Shown piece by piece: positions 25,908 to 35,507 of a DNA stretch of 64,000 bases (position 1 is the first letter of the stretch; the number at the start of each line of letters is the position of its first letter). Source of the stretch: Mycobacterium palustre. GTDB lineage: Bacteria; Actinomycetota; Actinomycetes; Mycobacteriales; Mycobacteriaceae. The notes beneath the pieces were generated by a model that did no database searches, was not told the DNA's origin, and worked only from the letters and a program-made list of their open reading frames with translations. Location: the NCBI RefSeq assembly GCF_002101785.1, contig NZ_LQPJ01000109.1, forward strand, positions 124,001 to 188,000. Reading direction: 5' to 3'. Position numbers and translations under genes: made by a program.

Positions 25908-26606
25908 TCATGTTTGTGCCGATTCACTAGCCGGCGGCGTCCTGACTGATCCGGGCTGTCCAGCGGCCCCGCGCAGCGCGGTCAGGATCAAGTCTAGGCC
26001 GTAGCGTGTGGACTCTTCCGAGTTGCGCCCGGCGTACTCGTCGGCAAAGGATGCCAGCACAGGGAAGGTCTCAGGAGAAAGCCCGGCGAACCGATTGGTT
26101 TCGACGCCGGCCTCGGCGCGACGCGCGGCCTCGATGACGACGCAACCCATCAAGTAGCGACTCAACGTCCCGAGGGCCGCGATCGCGTCGGCGTGGGCGA
26201 GGCCGCCGTCGACCAACAGGGTTAGCAGATATTCGCGTACCCGGTCCATCGCGTCGCTGCGTGCCGAATGCGCCGCGAAAAGCTGCGCCGCTCCGGGCTG
26301 CTCCACAAAGGCGTCATGGATTCGCATCACATAGGTGCGAAGCTGCTGATCCCACGGCTGGTTCGGGTCTAGCGGGGGCGGCGGTGGCATGACGCGCTCC
26401 ACCAGCGCCGACTCCAACGAATCCTTCGAGTCGAAATAGCCATACAGCGTGCGTGCCGTCACGCCCAGCCGAGTTCCGAGTCGGCGCAGTGACAGCTGAT
26501 CGGGTCCACCGACCGCCAAGACCTGCAGCGCCTCGTCGACGATCTCGTCACGGCTGAGCCGCGGCTTCGGGCCCGGTGGGATTCGTTGGTGCGGCGGCGA
26601 CGCCAT
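25908..26606 (-). CDS. TetR-family transcriptional regulator
   Basis: A 232-residue repressor. The DNA-binding part is RLSRDEIVDEALQVLAVGGP, then LGTRLGVTARTLYGYFDSKD; a proline-rich VMPPPPPLDPNQPW links it to a C-terminal domain of the TetR_C type. The ATG at 26606 is chosen over a longer frame (to 26678) because the extension has no family similarity. It diverges from the complete PEP-synthase-like gene at 26736; a short CTGT-GT-ACAG repeat at 26680-26689 lies between, next to a possible -10 (TACAGT). It probably controls the 26736-30354 operon. Confidence 0.88.
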   Translation of the reverse strand: MASPPHQRIPPGPKPRLSRDEIVDEALQVLAVGGPDQLSLRRLGTRLGVTARTLYGYFDSKDSLESALVERVMPPPPPLDPNQPWDQQLRTYVMRIHDAFVEQPGAAQLFAAHSARSDAMDRVREYLLTLLVDGGLAHADAIAALGTLSRYLMGCVVIEAARRAEAGVETNRFAGLSPETFPVLASFADEYAGRNSEESTRYGLDLILTALRGAAGQPGSVRTPPASESAQT

Positions 26607-26735
26607 GGCCCTCCCTGGGGATACAGAACATGCACATCGTAAGACCCGCGGGACGGCCCCGCTACGCGATCTATCCACGCTGTGTACAGTTAGCCGTGGC
26701 CGGTGTCATAGTCGACGCGCAGTGAGGGACGAGAC

Positions 26736-29336
26736 ATGGACGGACGTGACGCGCAACAGCTGCGAGACGGCGAATCGCTTGCGCCTGTTGTGCTTCCGCT
26801 TTCGCACTGCTCGCCCGAACGGACGGATCAGGTCGGTGGTAAAGCCAAAGGCCTTTATTCGCTGATTCAACTCGGCCTGCCAGTGCCTGCCGGCTTCGCC
26901 ATCACCGCCGACGCGTACCGCGGTGTGATCGCGACCGCCGGTATCGGTCCGCGTATCACCGACGTGCTTGCCCGGCAAGACCTTGACGACGACAAGAAGT
27001 CGTCGGCGATCCGCGAACTGTTCTGTGCTGTGGACATACCGGTCGATCTGGCCGCCGAGATCGACGCTGCCTACGACGATCTCGGCGGTGGCCCCGTCGC
27101 CGTGAGGTCTAGCGGCATCGCTGAGGACACCGCTGCCGCCTCCTTTGCCGGCCAACACGACACCTACCTGTGGGTAGAGGGTCGCGACGCGCTGCACGAA
27201 CACATCAAACGATGCTGGTCCAGCCTCTACAACGCCGGTGCGATCGGGTACCGCGGCCGCTTCCAGGTCGACGCCGACCAGGCGGCCATGGGCGTCGTGG
27301 TACAGCGTATGGTCCAGGCGGTCGCCGGCGGAGTGATGATGACGCTAGAGCCGGTCACTGGTTACCGGGGCTTAATCTTCATTGAATCCGCATACGGGCT
27401 CGGCGAGGGTGTGGTGGTCGGTGACGTTGCGGCCGACCGATTCTGGTTCGCCAAGGACGCCCTCGAAGAACCGGTGAAAATGCGGATCAGCGCGCAGTCC
27501 GCTCAATACGCGTTTGACCACGCTGCTGGGCGGGTCACTTTGCAACCTCTCGATCCCGTTGTCGGCGCGCGGCCCAGTCTCGACGTTTCCCAAGCTCGGT
27601 CGCTCGCCGAACTCGGCGCCGCGATCGAGACCGCCTTCGGTCGCCCGATGGACATCGAATGGGCACTCGACGGAGACGGTGCTCTGCTGCTCTTGCAGGC
27701 CCGTCCCGAGACTGTCTGGAGTAATCGCCCCGCGCTCGGCACTCCCAGCACCATGCACGGCGACCTAGACCCCGCACAGTTTTACTCCACGGCCAATCTC
27801 GGTGAGGCCGCACCCGGCGTGCTGTCGCCACTGACATGGTCGGTGTGGGGTCCTGCTGCGGAGATCGCCGCCCGCTATGGCTTCGTCCAGATGGGTGTGC
27901 TGGAACGCTCTCGCTCCGGGGTCCCACACGACCCGCATGACCGGATCATCCAGATCGCCTATGGCCGCGCCGTGGCCTCGGTCAGTGCGTTTTACGCGAT
28001 GGGCGAACGCATTCCAGGTGCCAGTGGAGATATGCTCGCTGAACAATTATTGGGCAGCGTGCCCGAGGGCATGACCAAGGCTGCGACCCGACGCCGCTAT
28101 CCGCACGTTGCGTGGAACATGCCGCGCAACTTCGCTCGCGCCAAAGCCGCTCTGGTACGCCAGAATAAAGAGATCACGCCATGGTGGACAGCCGAGCTGC
28201 TCCGCTCGCCGACGCTAAATCTCGCTGGTGCGCAAGCACAATTCCGCGAAGCTAACCGACGGTTTCAGGCAGCGACCGCGCTGCAGGCCCAGGGCAACAT
28301 CGTCGGGGTGCCACCGGTTTTCGACGCGCTCCGCAAGCTCGTCGCACGTGCGGGCATGGAGGACTCATTCGGCGTGTTGACAGCCGGCGGTGGCGACCAC
28401 GCTGAAACAGAAGTGGTCATTGATCTGTGGGATCTCGGGCGGGGACGCATCAGTGAGGAAGAGTTCCTGCGCCGGCACGGTTTTCACGGAACGTTGGAGG
28501 GTGATATCGCTGGTCGGGTCTGGCGCGAAGATCCCACCCCCGTCCGACGACTGGCGGCGATCTATCGAGACCAGCCTGATGACAAGGATCCTCGCCGCGC
28601 CGCGGCGCGGCGAGCCGTTGAGCGCAAGGCGGCGGAAGCCGAGCTGCTGTCGCGGATGCCCAATCCTGCCAGCCGAATGCGGGCCCGGATCGTCCTCTGG
28701 TTGGTGCGCCGCAACATGCCCATGCGCGGCATCGGCAAAGCCAACTTCCTGCGTTCGCTCGACATCGCTCGTGCGGCCGCCCGTCGCATCGGCGAAATCC
28801 TGGTTGCGACTGAAGTTCTCGACGACGTCGATGACGTCATGTACCTGACTGCAGACGAGATTTCCGGCGTCATCCCCAACGATGCGCGCACCCTGGTCGC
28901 TGAACGTCGGGCAGAACATCTCCGCTACCGGTCGTTTGACATCCCGACGGCGTTCTGGGGCGTGCCCGAACCTATCGTGGCAACGTCGACCGAACCGGGG
29001 GAATCCAGCGCCGAACTGACCGGGATAGGCGCCAGTGCCGGTGTCGTCGAGGGTGTCGCGCGCGTGATCACCGACCCGAGCTTGTCGGAGGTGCAGCCCG
29101 GAGACGTTCTCGTGGCGGCGACAACCGATCCTTCCTGGGCGTCGGTGATGCTCATCTCGGCGGCGCTCGTAGTCGACATCGGTGGAACGCTCAGCCACGC
29201 GGCTGTCGTCGCCAGAGAGCTGGGCATCCCGTGTGTTGTGAACACCGGTACCGGTACCAGGAAGTTGCGCACCGGCGACCGCGTCCGCGTCGACGGAGCC
29301 AGCGGCACCGTGGAGGTGCTCGAACGGGCGACGTGA
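26736..29336 (+). CDS. Three-domain PEP synthase/rifampicin-phosphotransferase-like dikinase
   Basis: An 866-residue protein with the whole architecture: ATP-grasp domain (about 20-335; GGKAKGLYSLIQLGLPVPAG, PVAVRSSGIAEDTAAASFAG, MEWALD-like DIEWALDGDGALLLLQARP), middle substrate domain (about 345-740; STANLGEAAPGVLSPLTWSV, RRHGFHGTLEGDIAGRVW), and swivel domain with GGTLSHAAVVARELG and His821. Enzymes of this build split ATP to AMP and Pi while phosphorylating a substrate. There is no PEP/pyruvate barrel, so it is closer to rifampicin phosphotransferase than to PEP synthase, though rifampicin need not be the substrate. The middle and swivel domains resemble the three 'headless' copies, showing what they lack. 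Confidence 0.88.
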   Translation: MDGRDAQQLRDGESLAPVVLPLSHCSPERTDQVGGKAKGLYSLIQLGLPVPAGFAITADAYRGVIATAGIGPRITDVLARQDLDDDKKSSAIRELFCAVDIPVDLAAEIDAAYDDLGGGPVAVRSSGIAEDTAAASFAGQHDTYLWVEGRDALHEHIKRCWSSLYNAGAIGYRGRFQVDADQAAMGVVVQRMVQAVAGGVMMTLEPVTGYRGLIFIESAYGLGEGVVVGDVAADRFWFAKDALEEPVKMRISAQSAQYAFDHAAGRVTLQPLDPVVGARPSLDVSQARSLAELGAAIETAFGRPMDIEWALDGDGALLLLQARPETVWSNRPALGTPSTMHGDLDPAQFYSTANLGEAAPGVLSPLTWSVWGPAAEIAARYGFVQMGVLERSRSGVPHDPHDRIIQIAYGRAVASVSAFYAMGERIPGASGDMLAEQLLGSVPEGMTKAATRRRYPHVAWNMPRNFARAKAALVRQNKEITPWWTAELLRSPTLNLAGAQAQFREANRRFQAATALQAQGNIVGVPPVFDALRKLVARAGMEDSFGVLTAGGGDHAETEVVIDLWDLGRGRISEEEFLRRHGFHGTLEGDIAGRVWREDPTPVRRLAAIYRDQPDDKDPRRAAARRAVERKAAEAELLSRMPNPASRMRARIVLWLVRRNMPMRGIGKANFLRSLDIARAAARRIGEILVATEVLDDVDDVMYLTADEISGVIPNDARTLVAERRAEHLRYRSFDIPTAFWGVPEPIVATSTEPGESSAELTGIGASAGVVEGVARVITDPSLSEVQPGDVLVAATTDPSWASVMLISAALVVDIGGTLSHAAVVARELGIPCVVNTGTGTRKLRTGDRVRVDGASGTVEVLERAT

Positions 29337-29367
29337 GCAAAACCCGATCACGTTACGAGGAGGACAG

Positions 29368-30354
29368 ATGAGCATCACGGGCCAAGACGACTTGTTTCAT
29401 CAGGCCCCACCCGGCGAGCCGTTCTGGAACGAGGCCAGCTGGTTTTCCTTCATGGTTCCCGAACGCGACCTGTCCGGCTTCGTCTACCTGTATCACCGGC
29501 CCAATATCGGCTACACCGTGGGCGGGATAGCGGCCTGGGACAACCACGGGAGCGAGACCTACGACTGCCTGCTGTACGACTGGGGTGAGGGTTATCAGAC
29601 TCCCGAAGGCGCACAGATGTTTGACTTCTCGCTGGCTAACGGGTTGCGCGTCGAGCTGCTCGAGCCGCTGCGCCACTACCGGTTCACCTACCGGGGTCAG
29701 ACCGCCTTCAACGCGGACGTCGCGGTCGACCTCGAGTTCGTCGGCGACCGCGAACCGCACGGCACGGGTTTCCCCGGCGGCCTCGAAGAATGGGGCAAGG
29801 GCCATTACGATCAGCCGGGCCGGATGACGGGCACCCTGCGCGTCGACGGCGAGGTGATCGCCATTGACTGTGTGGCCCAGCGCGATCGCTCGTGGGGCAT
29901 TCGCGACATCGTTAAAAACCCGCGCGGCCAGATGGTCTGGGCGGTGGGAGAGAACAGTAGCTTTCATGCGCTCGCCGTGAGCTTCCGCAAACCTGAAGAC
30001 GATCCGGTGATCGGAACCACCGAAGACGTCATCCTGGGCTACTACCTGCGTGACGGCCGCTACGGCGATCTCACACTGACCGAAGGCAACACGATCGCTG
30101 TGACCCGACGCGACGAATCCGGCCGACCCACCACCTACCGGGTCCGAGCAACCGACTCGCTCGGCCGGCGTCTCGAGGCTACCGGCCGAGTGCGGAACAT
30201 GTTCAACTGGCAGGGATATGCGTGGCTGACGACTTTTTGGTCTCTGGTCGAGTGGGAACTCGACGGTCAAACAGCTTTAGGTGAAGGCCAGGACTACTGG
30301 CCGCTGCATCATTCACGCACGTTCCTGCGCAAGCTGCGCGCCGGGCACTTCTGA
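29368..30354 (+). CDS. CrtC/AttH-like lipocalin-fold protein, partner of 26736 protein
   Basis: A 328-residue soluble protein with the canonical marker QRDRSWGIRD and PFWNEASWFSFMVPERD near the N-terminus, then YHRPNIGYTVGGIAAWDN. It resembles the 22945 product over its length. GAGGAGG is ideally placed before the ATG, and the gene is 31 bp after the dikinase, so both are in one operon. Its function is unknown; pairing with a complete phosphotransferase here and with headless ones elsewhere suggests that it acts on, or presents, the phosphorylated molecule. Confidence 0.8.
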   Translation: MSITGQDDLFHQAPPGEPFWNEASWFSFMVPERDLSGFVYLYHRPNIGYTVGGIAAWDNHGSETYDCLLYDWGEGYQTPEGAQMFDFSLANGLRVELLEPLRHYRFTYRGQTAFNADVAVDLEFVGDREPHGTGFPGGLEEWGKGHYDQPGRMTGTLRVDGEVIAIDCVAQRDRSWGIRDIVKNPRGQMVWAVGENSSFHALAVSFRKPEDDPVIGTTEDVILGYYLRDGRYGDLTLTEGNTIAVTRRDESGRPTTYRVRATDSLGRRLEATGRVRNMFNWQGYAWLTTFWSLVEWELDGQTALGEGQDYWPLHHSRTFLRKLRAGHF

Positions 30355-30424
30355 GACGTGCTCTGGTTCAGCCGGGCACCAGCGGCAGGCGTCGCGCCCA
30401 GCGCGGTCTGTGGGTCGTACGAAT

Positions 30425-31468
30425 TCACAACAGAGACATGGAGTTTAGAGCCACGCTCGATGCCAACGTCTCACGGGGATTGGAGTAAGCCGAGGCCAGG
30501 ACCTGAAGGAAGCGGGCGTCGGCGAAGGCGTGCGAAATGGGGTATTCGCGCATGTATCCGTATCCGCCGTGCAGTTGCAGGGACTGGTCGACGGCCCGCT
30601 CACAGACCCTGCCTGCGTTAAGGCACGCGGCCGCGGCATCGGCGAGGTCGAGCGCGCCGACGCTGCGGGCATGCACGCAAGAGTCGACAAACGCGGTCTG
30701 GCCGGCGATCTCGGCCCAGAGCTCCGCCAATCGGAACCGGGTGTTCTCGAATTCCGCCAGTGGACGACCGAATACCTTTCTGGCGTGGACGTACTCGACG
30801 GCCAGTGCCAGTGCGGTGCGCGCACTGGCCAGCGCCAACACCGCGAACCACAGGTCGAGGTCGCGATGCAGGGCGCCGGTGGAGGCGAAGTCGGCATCTG
30901 TCACGGTGTCGCCCAACGTCACATCGGCCATTCCGGCGTCCCGCCCGGCCAGGTACGGCTTGGTGGGCGTGATGGTCACGCCCGGCTGGTCGAGCGCGAC
31001 CAGCGCGACCCGGCCGTGGTCGGTAGGCACCAGAAGGGCGTCGGCGACGCGCGCGGCAATGACACCCGACAGCGTCGCGGGAGCGGGAATGGCCACCAAC
31101 CGGCCGCTGCTGAGCCCGGGCAGCCAACGCTGCTTGTCCGCCGCGGCGGCCTGGTCGAGCAGGAAAGGGATCGCAACCCCGGCCTGCAGTGCCCATAGCA
31201 CTGCCAGGCCGGTCGCGCCGGCGGCGATCGTCTCCTCGATCAGGACGGCAAGGAAGCCGAAGTCCTCGACGCCGCCGCCCCCGAACTCCTCGGGCACCGC
31301 AGTACCGAGGAAACCCGCTTCGCCGGCCGCGGCGACGACGCTGCGTGGCGTTTCGTTGGCGTCACGCCATGCGTCCACATTCGGTGCCACTTCGGTTGCG
31401 ATGAAACGCCTTACGCTGTCCCGAAACGCCGCATGGTCGCCATCGAAGATGCCCCGCCGCTTGGGAAT
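30425..31468 (-). CDS. Acyl-CoA dehydrogenase-like protein lacking the catalytic glutamate
   Basis: A 347-residue acyl-CoA dehydrogenase fold: [50 protein letters not shown] and [20 protein letters not shown]. At the place of the classical YEGT motif the chain reads [13 protein letters not shown], so the glutamate is missing, and the alternative helix-G position ([13 protein letters not shown]) also has no glutamate. It may be the non-catalytic subunit of a heteromeric enzyme or bind CoA esters without oxidising them. The GTG at 31468 is 10 bases from GAGGTGA. It ends the minus-strand operon 34440-30425. Confidence 0.82.
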   Translation of the reverse strand: MPKRRGIFDGDHAAFRDSVRRFIATEVAPNVDAWRDANETPRSVVAAAGEAGFLGTAVPEEFGGGGVEDFGFLAVLIEETIAAGATGLAVLWALQAGVAIPFLLDQAAAADKQRWLPGLSSGRLVAIPAPATLSGVIAARVADALLVPTDHGRVALVALDQPGVTITPTKPYLAGRDAGMADVTLGDTVTDADFASTGALHRDLDLWFAVLALASARTALALAVEYVHARKVFGRPLAEFENTRFRLAELWAEIAGQTAFVDSCVHARSVGALDLADAAAACLNAGRVCERAVDQSLQLHGGYGYMREYPISHAFADARFLQVLASAYSNPRETLASSVALNSMSLL

Positions 31469-31478
31469 CACCCTCGAA

Positions 31479-32246
31479 TCACCTCGGCGCCATGCGAATC
31501 GCGCCATCGAGGCGGATGGTCTCGCCGTTGAGCATGCCGTTGTCGATGATCGACAGCGCCAGCCGCGCGAACTCGTCGGGAGAACCCAACCGGCTCGGAT
31601 GCGGCACGGTCTTCGCCAACGACGCGCGCACCTCGTCGGAAACCTTCGCCAGCAGTGGCGTGTCGAAGGTGCCGGGCGCGATGGTGCAGACGCGGATCGC
31701 TTTGGACGCCAAATCCCGCGCGGCGACGATCGTCATGCCGACGATGCCGGCCTTGGACGACGCGTACGGTATCTGCCCGATCTGGCCTTCGAACGCGGCG
31801 ACCGATGCGGTCAGGATGACCACGCCGCGATCGCCGTCAATTGGCTCGTTGGTGGCCATCTGCGCGGCCGCCAAGCGCAGCACGTTGAACGATCCGATAA
31901 GGTTGACGCCGATGACGTCGGAGTAGGTCTCCAGCGAACCGGGCGAGCCATCCTTGTTGACCACGCGCACCGGGCCGCCGCGTCCGGCGCAGTGCACGAC
32001 CGCCCGAAGCGGTCCCGCCTCGGTGGCGGCTTCGATCGCCGCGGTGACGCCTTCAGGGCTGCGAACGTCGGCTGCGACGAACTGCACGGCATCGCCGAGC
32101 TCCTTGGCGACCGTTTCCCCGTTCGAGGACGGAAGATCGGCGATGACAACCTTGGCGGCCCCGGCCGAAACAAGTCGTTCGACGGTCGCACGCCCGAGCC
32201 CGGACGCGCCGCCGGTGACGATCGCGCTGATTCCGTCAATCCGCAT
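31479..32246 (-). CDS. SDR, 3-hydroxyacyl-CoA dehydrogenase type II (HSD10)-like
   Basis: A 255-residue short-chain dehydrogenase. [15 protein letters not shown] binds the nucleotide, VIADLP gives NAD preference, the active site is [20 protein letters not shown] (Ser, Tyr, Lys), and [10 protein letters not shown] follows. This pattern is typical of the HSD17B10/2-methyl-3-hydroxybutyryl-CoA dehydrogenase group, which oxidises 3-hydroxyacyl-CoA esters in beta-oxidation. It sits between a thiolase and an acyl-CoA dehydrogenase-like gene, which supports a beta-oxidation role for a branched or ring-derived acyl-CoA. Spacing to the thiolase is 23 bp. Confidence 0.9.
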   Translation of the reverse strand: MRIDGISAIVTGGASGLGRATVERLVSAGAAKVVIADLPSSNGETVAKELGDAVQFVAADVRSPEGVTAAIEAATEAGPLRAVVHCAGRGGPVRVVNKDGSPGSLETYSDVIGVNLIGSFNVLRLAAAQMATNEPIDGDRGVVILTASVAAFEGQIGQIPYASSKAGIVGMTIVAARDLASKAIRVCTIAPGTFDTPLLAKVSDEVRASLAKTVPHPSRLGSPDEFARLALSIIDNGMLNGETIRLDGAIRMAPR

Positions 32247-32269
32247 GGTGTGCTATTCCTTTCGTGGCC

Positions 32270-33463
32270 TCAGAGCCGTTCGATGATGGTGGCGTTGGCC
32301 ATTCCGCCGGCCTCGCACATGGTCTGCAACCCGAAGCGACCGCCGTTGGACTCCAACGCGTGCAGCATGGTGGTCAGCAGCCGGGCGCCGGATGCCCCTA
32401 GCGGATGACCCAGAGCGATGGCGCCGCCGCGCGGGTTGAGCCTGGTGGGATCGGCGTTGAAGTGCCGTGCCCAGGCCATCGGTACCGGAGCGAACGCCTC
32501 GTTCACTTCGTAGTGGTCGATGTCGGCCAGCGAAAGATTCGAGCGACGCAACACCCGCTCAGTCGCCGGGATGGGGCCGGTCAGCATCGTGATCGGATCA
32601 TCGGCGGCGAGCCCGAACGCATGGAAGCGCGCCCGCGGTGCAAGACCCAGCTCCTCGGCGGTGTCGTCGCCCATGATCAATACCGCCGCCGCGCCATCGG
32701 AGAGCTGGGATGAATTGCCCGCAGTGATGTGCCAGTCCGTAATCTCGGGGAAGCGTTCCGCCATCTCGGGGGAGTAGAACGACGACTTGAGGGCGGCCAG
32801 CCCCTCGACCGTGGTCGAGGGCCGGATGGTCTCGTCGGTGCTGACCACGTCACCATCCGGCGTGGTGATCGGCACGATCTCGGGGCTGAAGTCGGCCGCG
32901 GCGGCATTGCGATGGGAGCGGGCGGAGAACTCGTCGATGGACTCGCGATCGAGTTTCCAGCGGGCGGCCACCAGCTCCGCCGACACGCCCTGCGGCACCA
33001 ATCCGGGCGCGTAGCGCCGCGTCACTGCCGGGCCGTAGGGATCTTGCCCGATTCGCGCCGTGAACATGGGGATCCGGCTCATCGACTCGACACCGGCCGC
33101 CACGACAATGTCGCACGCTCCGGCTATCACGGCCTGCGCGGCGAAGTCGGCGGCCTGCTGGCTGGACCCGCAGGCGCGATGCACCGCCACCGACGGCACG
33201 CTCTCTGGCAACCCCGCCGAAAGCCAGGCCCAGCGCCCCACCGGCCCGGATTGTTCGCCGACCTGACTCACGCAGCCGGCGATCACGTCGTCAACACGAG
33301 CGGGGTCGACGTCGTTACGGGCCATCAACTGGCCGATCACCTGCCCCAGCAGGTCCACCGGATGGACGCCGCTGAGCGCTCCACCGGGCCGTCCGTCCTT
33401 CGGTGGCTTCCCCTTGGCCATGGGGGATCGGACGGCATCGACAATGACTGCGCTACGCGACAT
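32270..33463 (-). CDS. Thiolase (acetyl-CoA C-acyltransferase)
   Basis: A 397-residue degradative-type thiolase that cleaves 3-ketoacyl-CoA with CoA. The acyl-accepting Cys98 lies in HRACGSSQQAADFAAQAV; the NEAFAPVPMAW, GGAIALGHPLGASGARLL and MCEAGGMANA motifs supply the other catalytic residues (His and the second Cys). The ATG at 33463 has GGAGGAGAA upstream; the longer frame to 33577 runs into the next gene and is rejected. It is similar in type to the FadA5-like thiolases of mycobacterial sterol side-chain degradation, but the substrate is not determined. Confidence 0.92.
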   Translation of the reverse strand: MSRSAVIVDAVRSPMAKGKPPKDGRPGGALSGVHPVDLLGQVIGQLMARNDVDPARVDDVIAGCVSQVGEQSGPVGRWAWLSAGLPESVPSVAVHRACGSSQQAADFAAQAVIAGACDIVVAAGVESMSRIPMFTARIGQDPYGPAVTRRYAPGLVPQGVSAELVAARWKLDRESIDEFSARSHRNAAAADFSPEIVPITTPDGDVVSTDETIRPSTTVEGLAALKSSFYSPEMAERFPEITDWHITAGNSSQLSDGAAAVLIMGDDTAEELGLAPRARFHAFGLAADDPITMLTGPIPATERVLRRSNLSLADIDHYEVNEAFAPVPMAWARHFNADPTRLNPRGGAIALGHPLGASGARLLTTMLHALESNGGRFGLQTMCEAGGMANATIIERL

Positions 33464-33492
33464 GTTGTTCTCCTCCGTGCATCCTTGTGGCG

Positions 33493-33912
33493 TCAGGCGT
33501 TCTGCGGCTGGCTGATCGCTGCGGCGTCCCAGTAGAACGCTCTGATTTCTCGCACCAAACCGCCCGAGAACGACCACACCTCCAGAGCGGAGTTGGGAAC
33601 GGCGTCCTCAGAACCCGGGTTCTTCCAGTCGAAGGTGATCCACGCGACCACGTGATCGCCGTCGGCAATGGTCCGCACCAGCGTGAGGTTTGTGGCGCCG
33701 GCCTGGTTGCCGGCCTTCGCGATCCCGGTGAACAGCCCGCGCAGTCGTCGGCTGCTCTCTACGCGGCCGCCATGCGGCAACGACGGCGGCCACTCGATCG
33801 CCGCATCCTCGGCGAAGTGGTCGTCGATTGCAGCCGCTACCGCCTCAGGATCACCACCGCTAAGCGCGGCGTAGAAGTCGGCGACAATCTGGGCATTCGG
33901 GCGCTGCGACAT
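33493..33912 (-). CDS. SnoaL/NTF2-like small protein
   Basis: A 139-residue protein with the NTF2-like cone fold pattern: FYAALSGGDPEAVAAAIDDH, FAEDAAIEWPPSLP, and a C-terminal AWITFDWKNP...ALEVWSFSGGLVREIRAFY. Members include polyketide cyclases, ketosteroid isomerases and dehydratases, and many non-enzymatic binding proteins. The ATG at 33912 is preceded by GAGGTA. It lies between a hotdog thioesterase and a thiolase in a minus-strand operon, so an isomerase or dehydratase role on a CoA ester or cyclic ketone is possible but unproven. Confidence 0.82.
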   Translation of the reverse strand: MSQRPNAQIVADFYAALSGGDPEAVAAAIDDHFAEDAAIEWPPSLPHGGRVESSRRLRGLFTGIAKAGNQAGATNLTLVRTIADGDHVVAWITFDWKNPGSEDAVPNSALEVWSFSGGLVREIRAFYWDAAAISQPQNA

Positions 33913-33966
33913 CAGGTACCTCACTGGATCCGGATTGGGAAAATATTTTAGAACCCTAACGTCTCA

Positions 33967-34440
33967 TTAAAGGCTGGGCAACGGGGGCCCCTTGGAGCCG
34001 CCGGCGATCATGGTGCCCTGGCTTGTGGCGCAGCGATTGCCGCTTCGGTCCTCGACCACCACTTCGACGAACTTGGTCCGCTGGCCGCCGCCCAGCGCCG
34101 TTGCGCGGAAAGTCAACGGTGCTCGAGCGGGTAGGTGATATTGAATGTGCAACGAGCCGGTCGCGGGCAAGAGTCCTGCTGCGCTCATCCGCATGGTGAG
34201 CGCGCCCATGATCTGGTCCGCCGCCGCGGCCACAGTGCCACCGTTCACGGCGCCGTTCGGGTTGGGGGTCAACGTCGAACGATCCATGCGGAAGACTGCC
34301 GACGTGGCATTGAACTCCACGCACACCAGCCCGAGGTCCCGGCAGTAAGGCAGCGTATTGGCCCACGTTAACCAGTCATCCGTTTCGCTGGGTGCCGGGT
34401 TCCACCACCCTGCTTCGCACGCGATCGGCTCTTGAGGCAT
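33967..34440 (-). CDS. PaaI-type hotdog thioesterase
   Basis: A 157-residue single-hotdog protein. PNPNGAVNGGTVAAAADQIM is the catalytic helix region of acyl-CoA thioesterases, followed by SLHIQYHLPARAPLTFRAT and FVEVVVEDRSGNRCA. It should hydrolyse an acyl-CoA or aryl-CoA ester. The ATG at 34440 has GGAG 6 bases upstream; the longer frame is rejected because it crosses the operator. It is the first gene of the minus-strand operon and diverges from the mycofactocin-type SDR; the GTAAACGATCGTTCC palindrome lies 38 bases upstream. Confidence 0.87.
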   Translation of the reverse strand: MPQEPIACEAGWWNPAPSETDDWLTWANTLPYCRDLGLVCVEFNATSAVFRMDRSTLTPNPNGAVNGGTVAAAADQIMGALTMRMSAAGLLPATGSLHIQYHLPARAPLTFRATALGGGQRTKFVEVVVEDRSGNRCATSQGTMIAGGSKGPPLPSL

Positions 34441-34478
34441 CGTCAGCTCCGGTTCCCTCGTTTTGCTGCGGCAATGTA

Positions 34479-34488
34479 AACGATCGTT
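34479..34488. promoter_or_regulatory. AACGATCGTT palindrome, site 1
   Basis: Perfect 10-base palindrome in the divergent space between the thioesterase (-) and the SDR (+). The longer context TGTAAACGATCGTTCCG matches the complement of site 2 at 42830-42839 (GTGTAAACGATCGTTACC) over 14 bases. A second inverted repeat, AATGA-TAG-TCATT, follows at 34494-34506. Confidence 0.6.
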
Positions 34489-34632
34489 CCGCAAATGATA
34501 GTCATTCCGGAAGCACACGTGACCATTGACACAAGCCCGCCAAATCGGCAATTATGAGACATTGAACCTTAAAAACGTGACCCGCCGGAAAGAGCGTCCG
34601 TTCGGGTGGACTTAGACAAGGACACTAACTTT

Positions 34633-35463
34633 ATGGGACTCGTCGATAACAAGGTTGCCTTTATTTCCGGGGTGGCGCGGGGGCAGGGCCGCTCGCACGC
34701 GGTGCGGCTTGCCGAGGAGGGCGCCGACATCATCGGTTTCGACATCTGCGCCAACGACGACGCGGTGGAATATCCACTGGCCACCCGCGACGATCTCGAC
34801 GAGACGGCCAAGCTGATCGAAAAGTTCGGCCGCAGGGCGCTGCTGTCGGTCGCTGACGTTCGTGATCACGAGGCGGTCAAGCGCGTCGTCGACGACGGCG
34901 TGGCCGAGCTGGGGCGACTGGACATCGTGTTGGCGAACGCCGGCGTAATGGCGATCACCGGACAGCAGCGCCTGCAGCGCGAAGCCTTCCTGGCCGGAAT
35001 CGACATCATGCTCGTTGGCGTGTTCAACACGGTGGAGCCGGCGATACCGCACCTGCGGGCCGGTGGGCGCGGTGGGTCGATCGTGATCACCAGTTCCACC
35101 GCCGGTTTGGTCGGCGGGCTCGGGGACGGCTCGCCCGGCGTGCTGGGGTACACCGCCTCCAAGCACGGTGTCGTCGGCCTGATGCGTGCTTGGGCCAACG
35201 TGCTCGCACCAGAGAACATTCGGGTGAACACGATTCACCCGACCGGTGTCAACTCACCGATGATCGCCAATGAGGCCTTCGGGCGTTATGTGCAGGAATT
35301 TCCGAAGATCGCGCAGAACCTGCAAAATCCGCTGCCGGTGCCCAATGGGTTGCTCGAGCCCCAAGACGTGACCGACTCGATCATGCACTTGGTTTCGGAC
35401 GCGGGCCGTTACATCACGGGCAGTACGTACGTCATGGATGCCGGGTTCACCAATAACAGGTAG
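34633..35463 (+). CDS. Mycofactocin-type SDR oxidoreductase
   Basis: A 276-residue short-chain dehydrogenase. SGVARGQGRSHAVRLAEEGA and GFDIC, followed by the insertion YPLATRDDLDETAKLIEK, form the signature of the carveol-dehydrogenase-like SDRs whose tightly bound NAD is reoxidised with mycofactocin. ANAGVM, SSTAGL and YTASKHG complete the active site. The ATG at 34633 matches the usual family start (MGLVDNKVAF); a GTG at 34606 would add nine residues. These enzymes oxidise alcohols such as terpenols or sterols. It is followed after 44 bp by the AveC-like gene, which suggests they act on one substrate. Confidence 0.9.
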   Translation: MGLVDNKVAFISGVARGQGRSHAVRLAEEGADIIGFDICANDDAVEYPLATRDDLDETAKLIEKFGRRALLSVADVRDHEAVKRVVDDGVAELGRLDIVLANAGVMAITGQQRLQREAFLAGIDIMLVGVFNTVEPAIPHLRAGGRGGSIVITSSTAGLVGGLGDGSPGVLGYTASKHGVVGLMRAWANVLAPENIRVNTIHPTGVNSPMIANEAFGRYVQEFPKIAQNLQNPLPVPNGLLEPQDVTDSIMHLVSDAGRYITGSTYVMDAGFTNNR

Positions 35464-35507
35464 CGGTCGTAGTCGTTTTTGGACGAGGCCGGAAGGGGGA
35501 GCCAACG

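Noticed and set aside
26680..26689. CTGT-GT-ACAG as operator of TetR 25908
   Set aside because: Only four-base arms, expected by chance in 130 bp; not listed as a separate site.
26736..29336. Identification as a rifampicin resistance phosphotransferase
   Set aside because: The architecture agrees, but the operon with a CrtC/AttH-like gene and the presence of headless relatives point to another substrate; resistance cannot be inferred from the sequence.
30537..32408. A 623-codon plus-strand open frame
   Set aside because: Antisense to two clear genes (acyl-CoA dehydrogenase-like and SDR) with strong motifs on the minus strand; a GC-rich shadow frame.
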